Of a DNA stretch of 62,960 nucleotides, positions 8,932 through 18,484 are shown piece by piece. The position numbers and the translations under genes were made by a program. Source of the stretch: Rhodospirillales bacterium (GTDB lineage: Bacteria > Pseudomonadota > Alphaproteobacteria > Rhodospirillales > Shumkoniaceae); the NCBI GenBank assembly GCA_018432935.1, contig JAHDSF010000003.1, positions 1 through 62,960 of the forward strand. Direction: 5' to 3'. The notes beneath the pieces were generated by a model. It searched no databases and was not told where the DNA came from. It saw nothing but the letters and a program-made list of their open reading frames with translations. The number at the start of each line of letters is the position of its first letter. The stretch's first letter is position 1.

Positions 8932-8961
8932 CCGCCATTCCGGCGGTAGCCGGAATGGCGG
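8932..8961. terminator. Strong 12-bp hairpin, possible terminator or element end
   Basis: CCGCCATTCCGG and CCGGAATGGCGG form a perfect 12-base stem with a six-base loop. The plus strand continues TCTGTTTAAG, only weakly T-rich. It may stop yhaN transcription, although it lies 357 bases after that stop. It could also be the remnant of a mobile-element end. Confidence 0.4.
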
Positions 8962-9171
8962 TCTGTTTAAGTCTGGCCGCGAACGGCAGCGGGGCGACAT
9001 CGATCGCCCCACGCAACCGGCGGGCTTCCCTTGAACGGGAACGGCCCCCTCGTCCGCTGCCGGCACAGAAATCGATTGATCTACCCCACCAAATGCTATT
9101 GTATGCGCCGGCCGTCGGCGACGCCTAGGATGCGCCCCCACCGGCAATCCGATCGCTAGACGTGAGGTCCC

Positions 9172-11637
9172 GTGTCCAGGGATGACCGGCGCATGCGCCA
9201 GACCACCGGCGAAGGCGCCGTTGGCATGAGTTCTGTTCCCACTCCTCCCCAGTCAGCGGCCGATGCCAGCCCGGCGTTTCCCATCGGTGGCGGCGACATG
9301 GCCGCCCTGGTGAGAGGTCACGACTGGTCGCGTACCCCCGTCGGAGCGATCGCCGCCTGGCCGCACAGCCTCAGGACCATCGTCGACCTCGTGCTCAACT
9401 CCCCGCTCGCGATGATCGTGCTTTGGGGACCGCAGCTGGTTCAGATCTACAACGACGCCTACCGTTCTCTGATGGGAGACAAGCATCCCTCCGGACTGGG
9501 GCAGCCGACGCGGGAATGCTGGCCAGAGGTTTGGGATTTCAACGCGCCCATCTTCGAGGCCGTGTTCCGGGGCGAGAGTCGCAGCTTTAAGAGCACGCGG
9601 CTTCGCCTGCAGCGCAACGGCTCACCCGCCGATGCCTGGTTCGATCTCAATTTCAGTCCGCTCCACGACGAGACGGGCGCCGTTGCCGGGGTACTGGCCA
9701 CGGTTGTCGAAACCACGGCGCAGGAAAGCAACGACGAACGGCTGCGCGGCAGCGAGGCCCGCCTGAGGGCCCTCGCCGACGCCGTGCCACAGCTGGTGTG
9801 GTCGGCCCGGGGCGACGGCACCGTAGACTTCTACAGCCGTCGCCATACCGAGTACTCCGGCTTCTGCCGGAATCCGGACGGGACCTGGGAATGGTCGCCG
9901 GTTGTCCACCCTGACGAGACCGCTGCGACGGTCGATGCCTGGCGTGCAGCCATCGCGACTGGACAGCCGTACGAAATCGAGCACCGCATCCAGCAGGCGG
10001 ACGGTACATTCCGTTGGCACATCAGCCGAGCCGTCCCGGCTAGGAACGAGAGCGGCCAAATCGTGCGCTGGTATGGCTCGGCGACCGACGTGCACGACCT
10101 CAAGTGCGCCGAGGAGGCGCGACGGCAGAGCGAGGAGCGGTTCCGCACCCTGTTTCACGCCTCGCCTGGTGCGATGGCGATCTCGCGGATCGCCGACGGC
10201 GTCTTCATCGACGTCAACGAAGCCTTCGCCACCCTCTATGACTGGACGCGGGAAGAGCTGGTCGGCCGTTCCGCCCTTACCCTGGGCGCCTGGAGCGACC
10301 CTGCCGAACGGGCGCGGCTGGTCGGGCTGCTGCGCGAGCGCGGCCACTTCCTCAACGAAGAGATCTCGCAGTGCCGCAAGGATGGCGAGCCGCTGATCGT
10401 TCTCGCCTCGGCGCAGGTTGTCGAGCTGGACGGGCACGCGTGCATGGTGGTCGCCGTACGCGATATCACCGCGCGCAAGGCCCAGGAACGCAGGCTCGAG
10501 CGGGCGAACGCCGAGCTCCGCGCAGAGCGCGCGAAGCTCCGCGCCATCTTCGACAACGCGCTGGTCGGGATCGACTACATGGACGCAGACGGAGTGCTGC
10601 TGATGGCGAATCCCGCCGCCGAGCGGTTGTGGGGCCGCCCGGCCCCTCTGAACCAGACCTACGAGTCGTTGGCCGCGCTCGAGCTTCGCTCTCCCGGCGG
10701 GGCGATCTATCCCGCTCGCGAGTTGCCGCTGGTTCGGGCCGCCCTGGACGGCGAAGTCGTCGAGGGCGAGGAGATGCTGGTCATCCATCCCGACGGCCGG
10801 CGCACCACGCTGTTGACCAGCGGCAATCCGATCCGCGGCGAAGACGGCACCCTGCGGGGGGCGATCGGCGTCTTCATCGACGTCACGCCGCTGCAGCGGG
10901 CGCGCGAGCGGGCGATCGAGGCCAGCCAGGCGAAGAGCCGTTTCCTCGCCAGCATGAGCCATGAGATCCGTACTCCGATGAACGCGATCCTCGGCATGTC
11001 CGAACTGGCACTGATGTTCAACCCCAACGAAAGGGTGGCCGAATACATCACCCTGGTCCGGCAGGCCGGCGACAATCTGCTGAAACTTCTCAACGACATC
11101 CTGGATCTCGCCCGGGTCGAGGCGGGCCGGCTGGAACTCGCGTGCCGTGCGTTCGCCCTGCGCGAGGAGCTCCGGGCGGCCGTGCTGCCCTTCCTCCATG
11201 CCGCGTCCGGCAAGGGGCTGGCGCTCGAGCTTTCGGTGGCGGAGAACGTGCCGGACAAGGTGGTCGGCGACGTCGACCGCCTGCGCCAGGTGCTCAACAA
11301 TCTGCTGGGCAACGCGGTCAAGTTCACCGACAGCGGGCGCATCGACGTCACTGTCACGGTGTCCAGCGAGGCCAGCGAGAGCGGTGCCGTTTGCGTGAAG
11401 TTCGCCGTCAGCGACACCGGCGTCGGCATACCGCCCTCGCAGCTTGCCAAGGTGTTCGACAGCTTCACCCAGGCCAGCAACGCCGACCAGGCCAGGCACG
11501 GCGGTACCGGTCTGGGGCTGGCCATCGTGCGCCAGTTGGTCGGGCTGATGGGGGGCAAGGCCTGGGCGGAAAGCCGGCTCGGCAAGGGAAGCACGTTCTT
11601 CTTCACCTGCCGCCTTGGTCTTGACGATCCAGGCTAG
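9172..11637 (+). CDS. Multi-PAS sensor histidine kinase
   Basis: An 821-residue histidine kinase without predicted membrane segments. Four PAS-like sensing modules occupy about residues 45-580, including segments beginning DAVPQLVWSARGDG and DNALVGIDYMDADG. They are followed by the dimerisation/phosphoacceptor helix FLASMSHEIRTPMN with H597. The catalytic domain has the N box NNLLGNAVKFTD, G1 SDTGVGIP and G2 GGTGLGLAI near the end. No receiver domain follows, so it is a simple, probably cytosolic, kinase whose partner regulator is not adjacent. The GTG at 9172 has GAGG four bases upstream; the ATG at 9193 is an alternative. The stimulus is unknown; PAS domains often bind haem, flavin or small ligands. 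Confidence 0.85.
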   Translation: MSRDDRRMRQTTGEGAVGMSSVPTPPQSAADASPAFPIGGGDMAALVRGHDWSRTPVGAIAAWPHSLRTIVDLVLNSPLAMIVLWGPQLVQIYNDAYRSLMGDKHPSGLGQPTRECWPEVWDFNAPIFEAVFRGESRSFKSTRLRLQRNGSPADAWFDLNFSPLHDETGAVAGVLATVVETTAQESNDERLRGSEARLRALADAVPQLVWSARGDGTVDFYSRRHTEYSGFCRNPDGTWEWSPVVHPDETAATVDAWRAAIATGQPYEIEHRIQQADGTFRWHISRAVPARNESGQIVRWYGSATDVHDLKCAEEARRQSEERFRTLFHASPGAMAISRIADGVFIDVNEAFATLYDWTREELVGRSALTLGAWSDPAERARLVGLLRERGHFLNEEISQCRKDGEPLIVLASAQVVELDGHACMVVAVRDITARKAQERRLERANAELRAERAKLRAIFDNALVGIDYMDADGVLLMANPAAERLWGRPAPLNQTYESLAALELRSPGGAIYPARELPLVRAALDGEVVEGEEMLVIHPDGRRTTLLTSGNPIRGEDGTLRGAIGVFIDVTPLQRARERAIEASQAKSRFLASMSHEIRTPMNAILGMSELALMFNPNERVAEYITLVRQAGDNLLKLLNDILDLARVEAGRLELACRAFALREELRAAVLPFLHAASGKGLALELSVAENVPDKVVGDVDRLRQVLNNLLGNAVKFTDSGRIDVTVTVSSEASESGAVCVKFAVSDTGVGIPPSQLAKVFDSFTQASNADQARHGGTGLGLAIVRQLVGLMGGKAWAESRLGKGSTFFFTCRLGLDDPG

Positions 11638-11885
11638 CCGCTCCCGGACGGCCTCCGCGCGGGGGCAGACCCGCACCTTATGCCCAAGCCATAAATCCAG
11701 GTTATAGGGCACCGAAACAAATCAATTGGATTTCTGGCGCTCGCAGATGAAAGACTGTGAGCCTCTCGAGCGGGTCCTTCCGGTCGCATCCGCCGTTCCC
11801 AGGCCGCGAGCCGCGGAACCTCTGCGGTGTGGAACCGCGCCCCCGGTCGATCGCCGTGCCACAACAACCGTCGAGGAGGAATCTG

Positions 11886-12863
11886 ATGGCTACCCGTTAC
11901 GCCCTTCCGCTGATTGCAGCCGGCTTGGCCTTGGCCGTCGCCGGATCCGCCGCCGCGGCCGGGACGGTCGTCATCTATAACGCGACCGAACCGAACATGG
12001 CACAGAAGGTCGTCGCCGGCTTCAAGAAGAAGGTGCCGGGGATCGAGGTCGAGATGATCAACAGCGGCGTCGGCGAGCTCATGACCCGCATCGAAGGCGA
12101 GAAGGCCAGGCCACGCGGCGACGTATTTTTCGGCGCCAGCGTCGAGGCCTTCGATTCCGCGATCGAGCTGTTCGCCCCTTACAAGACGAAAGAGGACGCC
12201 AAGTTCGACCGCGCCGTGGTGGCGCCGGGCCAGCAGTACTATGGCTTCTCGATGCCGCTGCAAGCCTTCATCATCAACCGCAAGCTGCTGCCCGGCGACA
12301 GCGGTCCGAAGAGCTGGAAGGACTTGGCGGACCCCCAGTACAAGGGCAAGATCATCCTCGCCAATCCCGCGCTGTCCGGGTCGTCCTACGCGCAGCTCGC
12401 ACAGATGCTGCAGCTGCATGACTGGAACCTGGTCCAGAAGATCGTCCAGAACACCACCTACGTCACCTCGTCGAAGCTGGTGTACCAGAACGTTGCCAAG
12501 GGCGAGATGGCGATCGGCGTGACCGGCGACTACACCATTGCCGAGATGAAGGAAAAGGGATTCCCGGTCGACTGCGTGTATCCCAGCGAGGGCACCGGTC
12601 TGCGGTTCGATGCCATCGGCATCATCAAGGGCGGGCCGAACTTCGAGAACGCCAAGATCTTCGTCGATTACGCGAACACTGCCGAGGCGCACGAGATCAT
12701 GGTCCAGGAGTCGAGCCGGCGGTCGGTACGCAAGGACGTCACCGCCCCCAAGGGCCAGATCCCGACGGCCAACGTCCCGACCTTCCCGTACGATCCCAAG
12801 AAGGCCGCGGCCAATCGCGACGCCAACCTGGCCAAGTTCGAGGAATACTTCAGCAAGAAATAG
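11886..12863 (+). CDS. Periplasmic binding protein, iron/phosphonate (AfuA/PotD) type
   Basis: A 325-residue extracellular solute-binding protein. The first 25 residues are a signal peptide ending SAAAA, then VVIYNATEPN begins the mature fold typical of the AfuA/FbpA/PhnS-like family (thiB/idiA cluster). GAGGAATCTG precedes the ATG. It heads the operon followed by a PP2C-like gene, an ATPase and a fused permease. Ligands of this family include ferric ion, aminoethylphosphonate, phosphoglycerate and sugar phosphates; the sequence alone does not decide. Transcription probably starts in the 248-base gap upstream. Confidence 0.8.
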   Translation: MATRYALPLIAAGLALAVAGSAAAAGTVVIYNATEPNMAQKVVAGFKKKVPGIEVEMINSGVGELMTRIEGEKARPRGDVFFGASVEAFDSAIELFAPYKTKEDAKFDRAVVAPGQQYYGFSMPLQAFIINRKLLPGDSGPKSWKDLADPQYKGKIILANPALSGSSYAQLAQMLQLHDWNLVQKIVQNTTYVTSSKLVYQNVAKGEMAIGVTGDYTIAEMKEKGFPVDCVYPSEGTGLRFDAIGIIKGGPNFENAKIFVDYANTAEAHEIMVQESSRRSVRKDVTAPKGQIPTANVPTFPYDPKKAAANRDANLAKFEEYFSKK

Positions 12864-13027
12864 ACCCGCGACCCCCAAGAGGCCGCGGAGCGCTTGAAGC
12901 GACCTCATGGCGAGCGAGACAAGCCATGAGGTCGCAACGGCCAGCCCCCCTCGCCCTTCAACGAACTCGGGGCCAGGGCAGATCCAACCGAACGTTCTCC
13001 GGGACAGTCCGCAGACAAGGTTCGACG

Positions 13028-14011
13028 ATGAAGGTGGAAGTGTACACCGCGGCCAAGGATCCGAACGATCCGGCCCGGAACGAGGATCGTCATGTCGTCA
13101 TTCCGGGCCGGGCCTATGCGGTCATCGACGGCGTCAGCGACAAGACGGGGTTCAAACTTGACGGCTTCACCGGTGGCCAGCTTGCCGGAATGCTGATCGA
13201 AGAGGTGATTCGAGAGGCCTGCGATTCCGGAGCCCCCGAGCGCATCGAGGTGGCCGGTCTTTGCCGGCAGTTCGAGCAGCGGTTCCAGGCCGTGCTCGCC
13301 GGGTCCCGAGATTCCAAGATCCCCGCCAACATCCGGCTCGGTGCACAGCTCGTCCTGGCGCTCGAAGGCCCATCGCGCTTCCGTTTCATCGTGATCGGCG
13401 ATTCCGGGCTGCGCATCAATGGCCGCGAAGTGTTCACGACGCATCACGAGATCGACGACATCTGCGCCGCCATCCGCTGCGTGGTCTGGCGACACCTCGA
13501 TCGTTTCGAACTGCCGCGGCTGGTCAAGAACGACGTCGCCCGCGCCTACACCATCGCCGGCCTCGACAGCGTCCTGCCGGAAGGGACGCGCTGGATCGGC
13601 GCAGAGGACCTGGAGAGCTTGCGCGCGGCCGCCTTCGATCTGGCAGAGCCGATTGTCCCGCACCTCGATCCCGACCTTGTCCGTCAGACCCTGCGGGGCG
13701 GCCTTCGTGACCAGAGCAGCTACGTCAACCGGGTTCATCCGCTCGGATTTCCATGCATCAACGGCTTTCCGATCCCGCCCGGATTCCTCGTGCAGTTCGA
13801 CCGCGACAAGGACATGATCGACACCATCGAGTTGTTCAGCGACGGCTACTTCGGTTGCGCGGCAACGCCCGAGATCGCGGCCTGGGAAGAGCGCATCCGG
13901 CGCATCGAAGCGGAGGATCCCGACAAGGTAGGCACCTGCCCCAGCACCAAGGGCTCCGTTGACGGCCGATTCACCGACGACCGCACCATCCTCATCCTGC
14001 GCCGCTCTTGA
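13028..14011 (+). CDS. PP2C-like protein phosphatase inside an ABC operon
   Basis: A 327-residue protein with the hallmarks of PPM/PP2C serine/threonine phosphatases: NEDRH near residue 18-22, AVIDGVSDKTG at about 34-44, IGDSGLRING in the middle, and a C-terminal FTDDRTILIL matching the metal-binding DD(N/R)T motif. It lies between a binding-protein gene and the ATPase gene of the same transporter, 164 bases after the former and 14 bases before the ATG of the latter. The arrangement suggests it either dephosphorylates a transported phosphate ester or regulates the system. PP2C enzymes normally act on phosphoproteins. No signal peptide is seen, so it should be cytosolic. Confidence 0.7.
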   Translation: MKVEVYTAAKDPNDPARNEDRHVVIPGRAYAVIDGVSDKTGFKLDGFTGGQLAGMLIEEVIREACDSGAPERIEVAGLCRQFEQRFQAVLAGSRDSKIPANIRLGAQLVLALEGPSRFRFIVIGDSGLRINGREVFTTHHEIDDICAAIRCVVWRHLDRFELPRLVKNDVARAYTIAGLDSVLPEGTRWIGAEDLESLRAAAFDLAEPIVPHLDPDLVRQTLRGGLRDQSSYVNRVHPLGFPCINGFPIPPGFLVQFDRDKDMIDTIELFSDGYFGCAATPEIAAWEERIRRIEAEDPDKVGTCPSTKGSVDGRFTDDRTILILRRS

Positions 14012-14025
14012 CGAAGGAACACCCC

Positions 14026-15138
14026 ATGCCATCCCACACGCTCCAGCTGCGTGATCTCACCAAGACCTTCGAGGCGGAACAGGGCGCGGTCACGGCCGTG
14101 GATTCGGTCAGCTTCGACATCGTCGACGACGAATTCTTCACCATGCTGGGCCCCTCGGGCTGCGGCAAGACCACCACGCTCCGGATGATCGCCGGCCTGG
14201 AATCGGTCACCTCGGGGACGATCGCGTTCGACGGCCAGGACTTCACCAAGTTCTCGACCTTCCAGCGCAACATCGGGATGGTATTTCAGTCCTATGCCCT
14301 GTTTCCGCACATGACCGTGTTCGAGAACACGGCCTACGGTCTCCGCATCCGCCAGATGGGCGATGACGAGATCAAGGTGCGGGTAAGCCGGATTCTCGAG
14401 CTGTTGGGACTGTCGGCGCTCGCCCACCGCAATCCGCCCGAATTGTCCGGCGGCCAGCAGCAGCGGGTCTCGATCGCCCGGGCCCTGGTCTACGACCCCG
14501 GCATGCTGCTTCTCGACGAGCCTTTGGCCAACCTCGACGCCAAGCTGCGCGTCCAGATGCGGGAGGAGATTCGCCGCATCCAGAAAGAGCTGGGCATCAT
14601 GTCGATCTACGTCACGCACGACCAGGAAGAGGCAATGTCCGTCTCCGACCGCGTGGCGGTGTTCAATCACGGCAAGCTGATCCAGGTCGGGGCGCCGCAC
14701 GAGGTCTACGCCAGCCCGAACAGCCTGTTCGTGGCGGACTTCATCGGGCGGGCCAACTTCTTTCCCGCCCGCACCGCGCTTCGAAACGGCCAAGGCGCCC
14801 GGGTCGCCCTCGGTCGCGGCAGCGAGCTGGAAATGCCCTTGTCGCGGCCGCTGCCGGCGGACGAGGGCGCGCTCCTCGACGCCGGCTTCGACGCCATGAT
14901 CGTGGTCCGGCCCGAGCATCTCGGTCTGGCCCCCGCGGGGACGCCGGGGATACCCTGCTCGGTCCGCCGCATCCTCTTCCTTGGCAACTACACGCGCTAC
15001 ATGGTGGCCTGCGCCGACGCCCGGCGCGAGGTGTTCGTCGACATGGCGCGGCGGGTGCCGGGCATCGCCGAAGGCGACCAGGCGTCCCTGATCGTCCACC
15101 ACCAGGACGCCATCCTGTTCAGCGGAGCCGGCCGATGA
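14026..15138 (+). CDS. ABC transporter ATPase (FbpC/PotA type)
   Basis: A 370-residue nucleotide-binding subunit. Walker A GPSGCGKTT, Q-loop FQSYALFPHM, signature LSGGQQQR, Walker B LLLDEPLANLD and the switch His in YVTHDQEEAM are all intact. The C-terminal 130 residues form the TOBE-type regulatory domain of the MalK/FbpC class. The ATG at 14026 has GAAGGA nine bases upstream; a longer TTG start at 14008 overlaps the previous stop but is less likely. Its stop overlaps the permease start (ATGA). It powers the transporter fed by the AfuA-like binding protein. Confidence 0.9.
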   Translation: MPSHTLQLRDLTKTFEAEQGAVTAVDSVSFDIVDDEFFTMLGPSGCGKTTTLRMIAGLESVTSGTIAFDGQDFTKFSTFQRNIGMVFQSYALFPHMTVFENTAYGLRIRQMGDDEIKVRVSRILELLGLSALAHRNPPELSGGQQQRVSIARALVYDPGMLLLDEPLANLDAKLRVQMREEIRRIQKELGIMSIYVTHDQEEAMSVSDRVAVFNHGKLIQVGAPHEVYASPNSLFVADFIGRANFFPARTALRNGQGARVALGRGSELEMPLSRPLPADEGALLDAGFDAMIVVRPEHLGLAPAGTPGIPCSVRRILFLGNYTRYMVACADARREVFVDMARRVPGIAEGDQASLIVHHQDAILFSGAGR

Positions 15139-16832
15139 CGGCCCCCGCCTCCCCGGCCGAAGCGCTTCGCCGCAAGGTCGATTGGCTGCCGTACGCGGTC
15201 GGCGCCCTGACCGTGTTCGTCCTGTTCGCCTTTCTGCTGTTCCCGATCGCCAAAACGATCCTGTCGAGCTTCGTCAAGAACGGCCAGGAACTCGAGATTG
15301 CCAACGCCACCCTGACGAACTTCGCCAAGTTCTTCACCAGCGCCAGCTACCAGAGGGCGTTCGTGCACTCGTTGGTGGTGGGCGGCGTGTCGACCTTGGT
15401 GGCGACCCTGCTGGCGCTGCCCGCCGCGTTCGCCCTCAGCCGAGTCGCCATGCCGTTCCGCAACCTGTTGATGTCGCTGTCCGTGATCCCTCTGGTATCG
15501 CCGCCGTTCATCGGCGCCTATTCATGGGTCACCCTGCTGGGCAAGAGCGGTATCGTCACCCACTACCTGAATACCTGGTTCGGCATCGAGATGCCGTCGA
15601 TCTACGGCGGCTTCGGCGTGATCGTCGCCCTTTCGCTCAGCTTCTTTCCGTACGTACTGCTGATCGTGCAAGGCGCGCTTGCCGCCGCCGACCCCTTCAT
15701 CGAGGAATGCGCGTTCGTGATGGGCGCGTCGCGCTGGCGGGTGCTGCGGACGATCACATTTCCCCTGGTCCTGCCATCGATCGCCGCCGGCGCCATCATC
15801 GTCTTCATCAAGGCGCTGGGGAACTTCGGCGTGCCCTCGATCCTGGGGGGCGAGTACTACGTCCTGCCAACCCTGATCTACTTCCAGGTGCACGGCTACT
15901 TCAACCTCAACGGGGCCTCGGCGATCGCGCTGGTCAACGTGCTGCTGACCCTGCTCGCGATCCTGGTGCTGGTGCGCGTCAACAAGCGGCGGGCTTACGT
16001 CACGGTGACCGGCGGCACCCGCCGCTCGGCCCAGCTTACCGGCCTCGGCGCGCGCATCTTCGCCAACACCTACTGCTGGGGTCTGCTCGCCCTCGGCCTG
16101 TTGCCGCACATGATCGTCATCTACTCGTCGTTCGCCGAGCAGTGGGCCGGCACGGTGTTCCCCACCGCCTACGGTCTAGCGAACTACGTCAATGTACTGG
16201 CGAACGTGCGGGCTCCCTTCACCAACAGCATCATTCTTGCCTGCGCCGCCACCGCGATGTGCATCGTCTTCGGCACGCTGGCCGCCTACACCTCGGTCCG
16301 CAAGCGGTTCTTCGGTAAGTGGGCGCTGGACCTGACGATCATGCTGCCGTTCATCCTGCCGGGGATCGTCACCGGCGTCGCCTATCTGACCACCTTCAAC
16401 AGCGGCCTGATCGTACTCAGCGGAAGCGGTGCGATCCTGGTGCTGGCGTACTTCGTGCGGCGGCTTGCCTACGTGTTCCGGACCGTCAGCGCGGCGGTCG
16501 GCCAAGTGGACACCAAGCTCGAGGAGGCCTCCTCGATCTGCGGCGCGACCTGGTGGTGGACCATGCGCAAGATCACCTTCCCTCTGGTTTCGCCGGGCAT
16601 CATCTCGGGCGCGATCCTGGTGTTCGCCACCCTGATCAGCGAGATGAGCGTTACCATCCTGCTCTACTCGGCCAAGTGGAAGACGATCTCGGTCGCCATC
16701 TACGAGTACATCATCTCGGACGATCTGATGAACGCCAGCGCCATCGGCTCGATCACCATCCTGGCGACGCTGCTTCTGGTGTTCCTGTCCAGCAGGATCA
16801 TCGGCAAGACGATGGCCGAGATGTTCCGCTGA
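15135..16832 (+). CDS. Fused two-domain ABC permease (FbpB/AfuB type)
   Basis: A 565-residue inner-membrane protein with about 12 transmembrane segments in two homologous halves, each bearing an EAA loop (EECAFVMGASRWRVLRTITFPL and EEASSICGATWWWTMRKITFP regions). Fusion of the two permease domains is the normal arrangement in the FbpB/AfuB/PhnT group. The start overlaps the ATPase stop by four bases. The last 35 bases overlap the 3' end of the convergent LysR gene. It forms the membrane channel for the upstream binding protein and ATPase. Confidence 0.9.
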   Translation: MTAPASPAEALRRKVDWLPYAVGALTVFVLFAFLLFPIAKTILSSFVKNGQELEIANATLTNFAKFFTSASYQRAFVHSLVVGGVSTLVATLLALPAAFALSRVAMPFRNLLMSLSVIPLVSPPFIGAYSWVTLLGKSGIVTHYLNTWFGIEMPSIYGGFGVIVALSLSFFPYVLLIVQGALAAADPFIEECAFVMGASRWRVLRTITFPLVLPSIAAGAIIVFIKALGNFGVPSILGGEYYVLPTLIYFQVHGYFNLNGASAIALVNVLLTLLAILVLVRVNKRRAYVTVTGGTRRSAQLTGLGARIFANTYCWGLLALGLLPHMIVIYSSFAEQWAGTVFPTAYGLANYVNVLANVRAPFTNSIILACAATAMCIVFGTLAAYTSVRKRFFGKWALDLTIMLPFILPGIVTGVAYLTTFNSGLIVLSGSGAILVLAYFVRRLAYVFRTVSAAVGQVDTKLEEASSICGATWWWTMRKITFPLVSPGIISGAILVFATLISEMSVTILLYSAKWKTISVAIYEYIISDDLMNASAIGSITILATLLLVFLSSRIIGKTMAEMFR

Positions 16833-17712
16833 CGTCGTCGCCGGCCGCCTGCTCGCGGACCGCCTCGAGGAACTCCCGCGCCAGCGGCGACAGCGGCTGC
16901 GAGCGCGGGAAGATCGCCCGCGGGCTGAGCGCGATCCGGGGGCGGAATGGCCTGCGCACGAGCGAGGGGAACATTTCGCCCCGTACCCAGGGATCGACCA
17001 GCCCGATGCCGGCGCCGGCCTCGACCAGCATGAACACTGTCATGGTGTGGTTGCAGGCGACCGCGAAATCCCGTTCCACGCCAACGGCGCGAAAAGCCTC
17101 CTCGACCCGCGGCGCGATTGAGTTGCGCATGTTGGTGATGATCGGGTAGCGGCACAGGTCCGTCGGCTCGAGAACGCTGCGCCCCGCCAGTTCGTGTTCC
17201 CGCGGCAGCACGCAGATCATCTCGGACGTCACCAGCTTCTCCGACTGCACCGCCGGATTCTCGATCGGCGCGTGAATGAAGCCCAGGTTGATCTGCCCGG
17301 CGGCCGCAAGCTCGACTGTATGCTGGGTATGCGTGACCTCGAGTAGCACCCTTACCCCCGGTCGGGTGGCGCGGAAGCGCGCCACCGCTCCGGCCAGGAA
17401 GGCATAGGTCAGGGTCGGGGTGCTGGCGATCGAGATGATCCCGGACCCCGTATCCCGCAGCCCCTCGGCGAGCTTCTGGATCGCGTTGAGTTTCTCGAAA
17501 AGGCTTTCGACCTCGGCGTACAGCTTGAGCGCCTCGGGGGTTGGCATGATGCGGCCCCGTTCGCGGAGGAACAGCGACACTCCCATGCGATCTTCGGCGT
17601 GCCGCAGGGCGGTGCTGACCGCGGGCTGCGACACGTTGAGAATGCGCGCGGCCTCGCTGATCGAACCGCCCAGCATGATGGCGCGGAAGATTTCAAGTTC
17701 GCGAAGTCTCAT
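16798..17712 (-). CDS. LysR-family transcriptional regulator
   Basis: A 304-residue LysR regulator. The N-terminal winged helix is standard, with the recognition segment SISEAARILNVSQPAVSTALRHAE at about 17-40 (read as a family pattern), and an effector-binding domain follows. The start at 17712 begins MRLRELEIFRAI, the usual LysR register; longer upstream extensions read as non-coding. It is convergent with the AfuABC-like operon, overlapping the permease end by 35 bases, and is a plausible regulator of it. LysR proteins usually control divergent genes, and the divergent neighbour here is the DUF892 gene, so the target is uncertain. Confidence 0.85.
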   Translation of the reverse strand: MRLRELEIFRAIMLGGSISEAARILNVSQPAVSTALRHAEDRMGVSLFLRERGRIMPTPEALKLYAEVESLFEKLNAIQKLAEGLRDTGSGIISIASTPTLTYAFLAGAVARFRATRPGVRVLLEVTHTQHTVELAAAGQINLGFIHAPIENPAVQSEKLVTSEMICVLPREHELAGRSVLEPTDLCRYPIITNMRNSIAPRVEEAFRAVGVERDFAVACNHTMTVFMLVEAGAGIGLVDPWVRGEMFPSLVRRPFRPRIALSPRAIFPRSQPLSPLAREFLEAVREQAAGDDVSGTSRPSSCR

Positions 17713-17945
17713 CGGGGGGCTCTCGCTGGCGGGACTTGCGCAGAGTGTGTCACCCCGGTGCGCACGCGCCAAGCGATTGTCGCAACCCCGGCCCCGTACC
17801 GTCCGGGCTCGACCGTCGAAAGCACCGACTCCCCAAATGAGCAGGGATTGAGCCGTCGCCTCCCGCGTCCTTAACACCAGCGAGGACATCTCGCGCCCGC
17901 GCGCCGACGCGCGGCCTATGGGACAATCCTGGAGGAGATCCACAC

Positions 17946-18470
17946 ATGCCTACCAAGCAGAGCCAGAAATCCATGCACGATCTTCTCATCGAGGAGCTGC
18001 GGGATCTGTACGACGCGGAGAAGCAGATCGAGCGGGCCTTGCCGAAGATGGCGAAGTCGGCCACGTCGGACGAGCTGAGATCGGCGTTCGAGGAGCACCT
18101 TGAGATGACGCGGCAGCAGCGCGAACGTCTCGAGGAGATCTTCGACAAGATGGACACGCCGCGGCGGGGCAAGAAGTGCGAGGCGATCGCCGGCCTCATC
18201 GAGGAGGCCAAGGACCTGATGCAGGAAGGCCTCAAGCCCGAGGTCCTCGACGTCGGGCTCATCGTCGGCGCCCAGAAGGTCGAGCATTACGAGATCGCCG
18301 CCTATGGCAGCGTCCGCGACCATGCCAAGATCATGGGCCTGAACGAGGTCGCCGATCTTCTCGAGAAGACCCTCGAGGAAGAGAAGCAGACCGACATGAA
18401 GCTCAACAAGATCGCCGTTTCCGGCGTCAATCAGAAGGGATACGAGGTCAGCCAGAAGGCGGCCGAGTAG
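17946..18470 (+). CDS. DUF892 ferritin-like protein (YciE/YciF type)
   Basis: A 174-residue, highly helical acidic protein. It opens with the family pattern LLIEELRDLYDAEKQIERALPKMA and has further Glu/His positions (EEHLEM, QKVEHYEIAAYG, EEEKQTDMKL) that provide the di-metal site of ferritin-like four-helix bundles. Members are induced by general or osmotic stress in several bacteria; their reaction is not established. An AGGAGA site precedes the ATG. It appears to be monocistronic, followed by a hairpin at 18485-18518. Confidence 0.85.
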   Translation: MPTKQSQKSMHDLLIEELRDLYDAEKQIERALPKMAKSATSDELRSAFEEHLEMTRQQRERLEEIFDKMDTPRRGKKCEAIAGLIEEAKDLMQEGLKPEVLDVGLIVGAQKVEHYEIAAYGSVRDHAKIMGLNEVADLLEKTLEEEKQTDMKLNKIAVSGVNQKGYEVSQKAAE

Positions 18471-18484
18471 CCCCTCCTCCACCA

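Larger units (their letters stand above)
8576..9171. other. Gene-free gap ending the defence island
   Basis: About 600 bases without a credible gene. The first part is GC-rich; 8750-8900 is clearly AT-richer than the flanks. It holds a spaced inverted repeat (8760-8811) and a strong hairpin (8932-8961), listed separately. The kinase gene's promoter should lie in the last 150 bases. Confidence 0.6.

Noticed and set aside
9622-11712. 696-residue open frame antisense to the histidine kinase
   Set aside because: High-GC shadow frame: no domain pattern, opposite strand of a clearly functional kinase with all motifs.
11634-12908. 424-residue antisense frame over the binding-protein gene
   Set aside because: It mirrors codon bias only; the sense frame has a signal peptide and a strong ribosome site.
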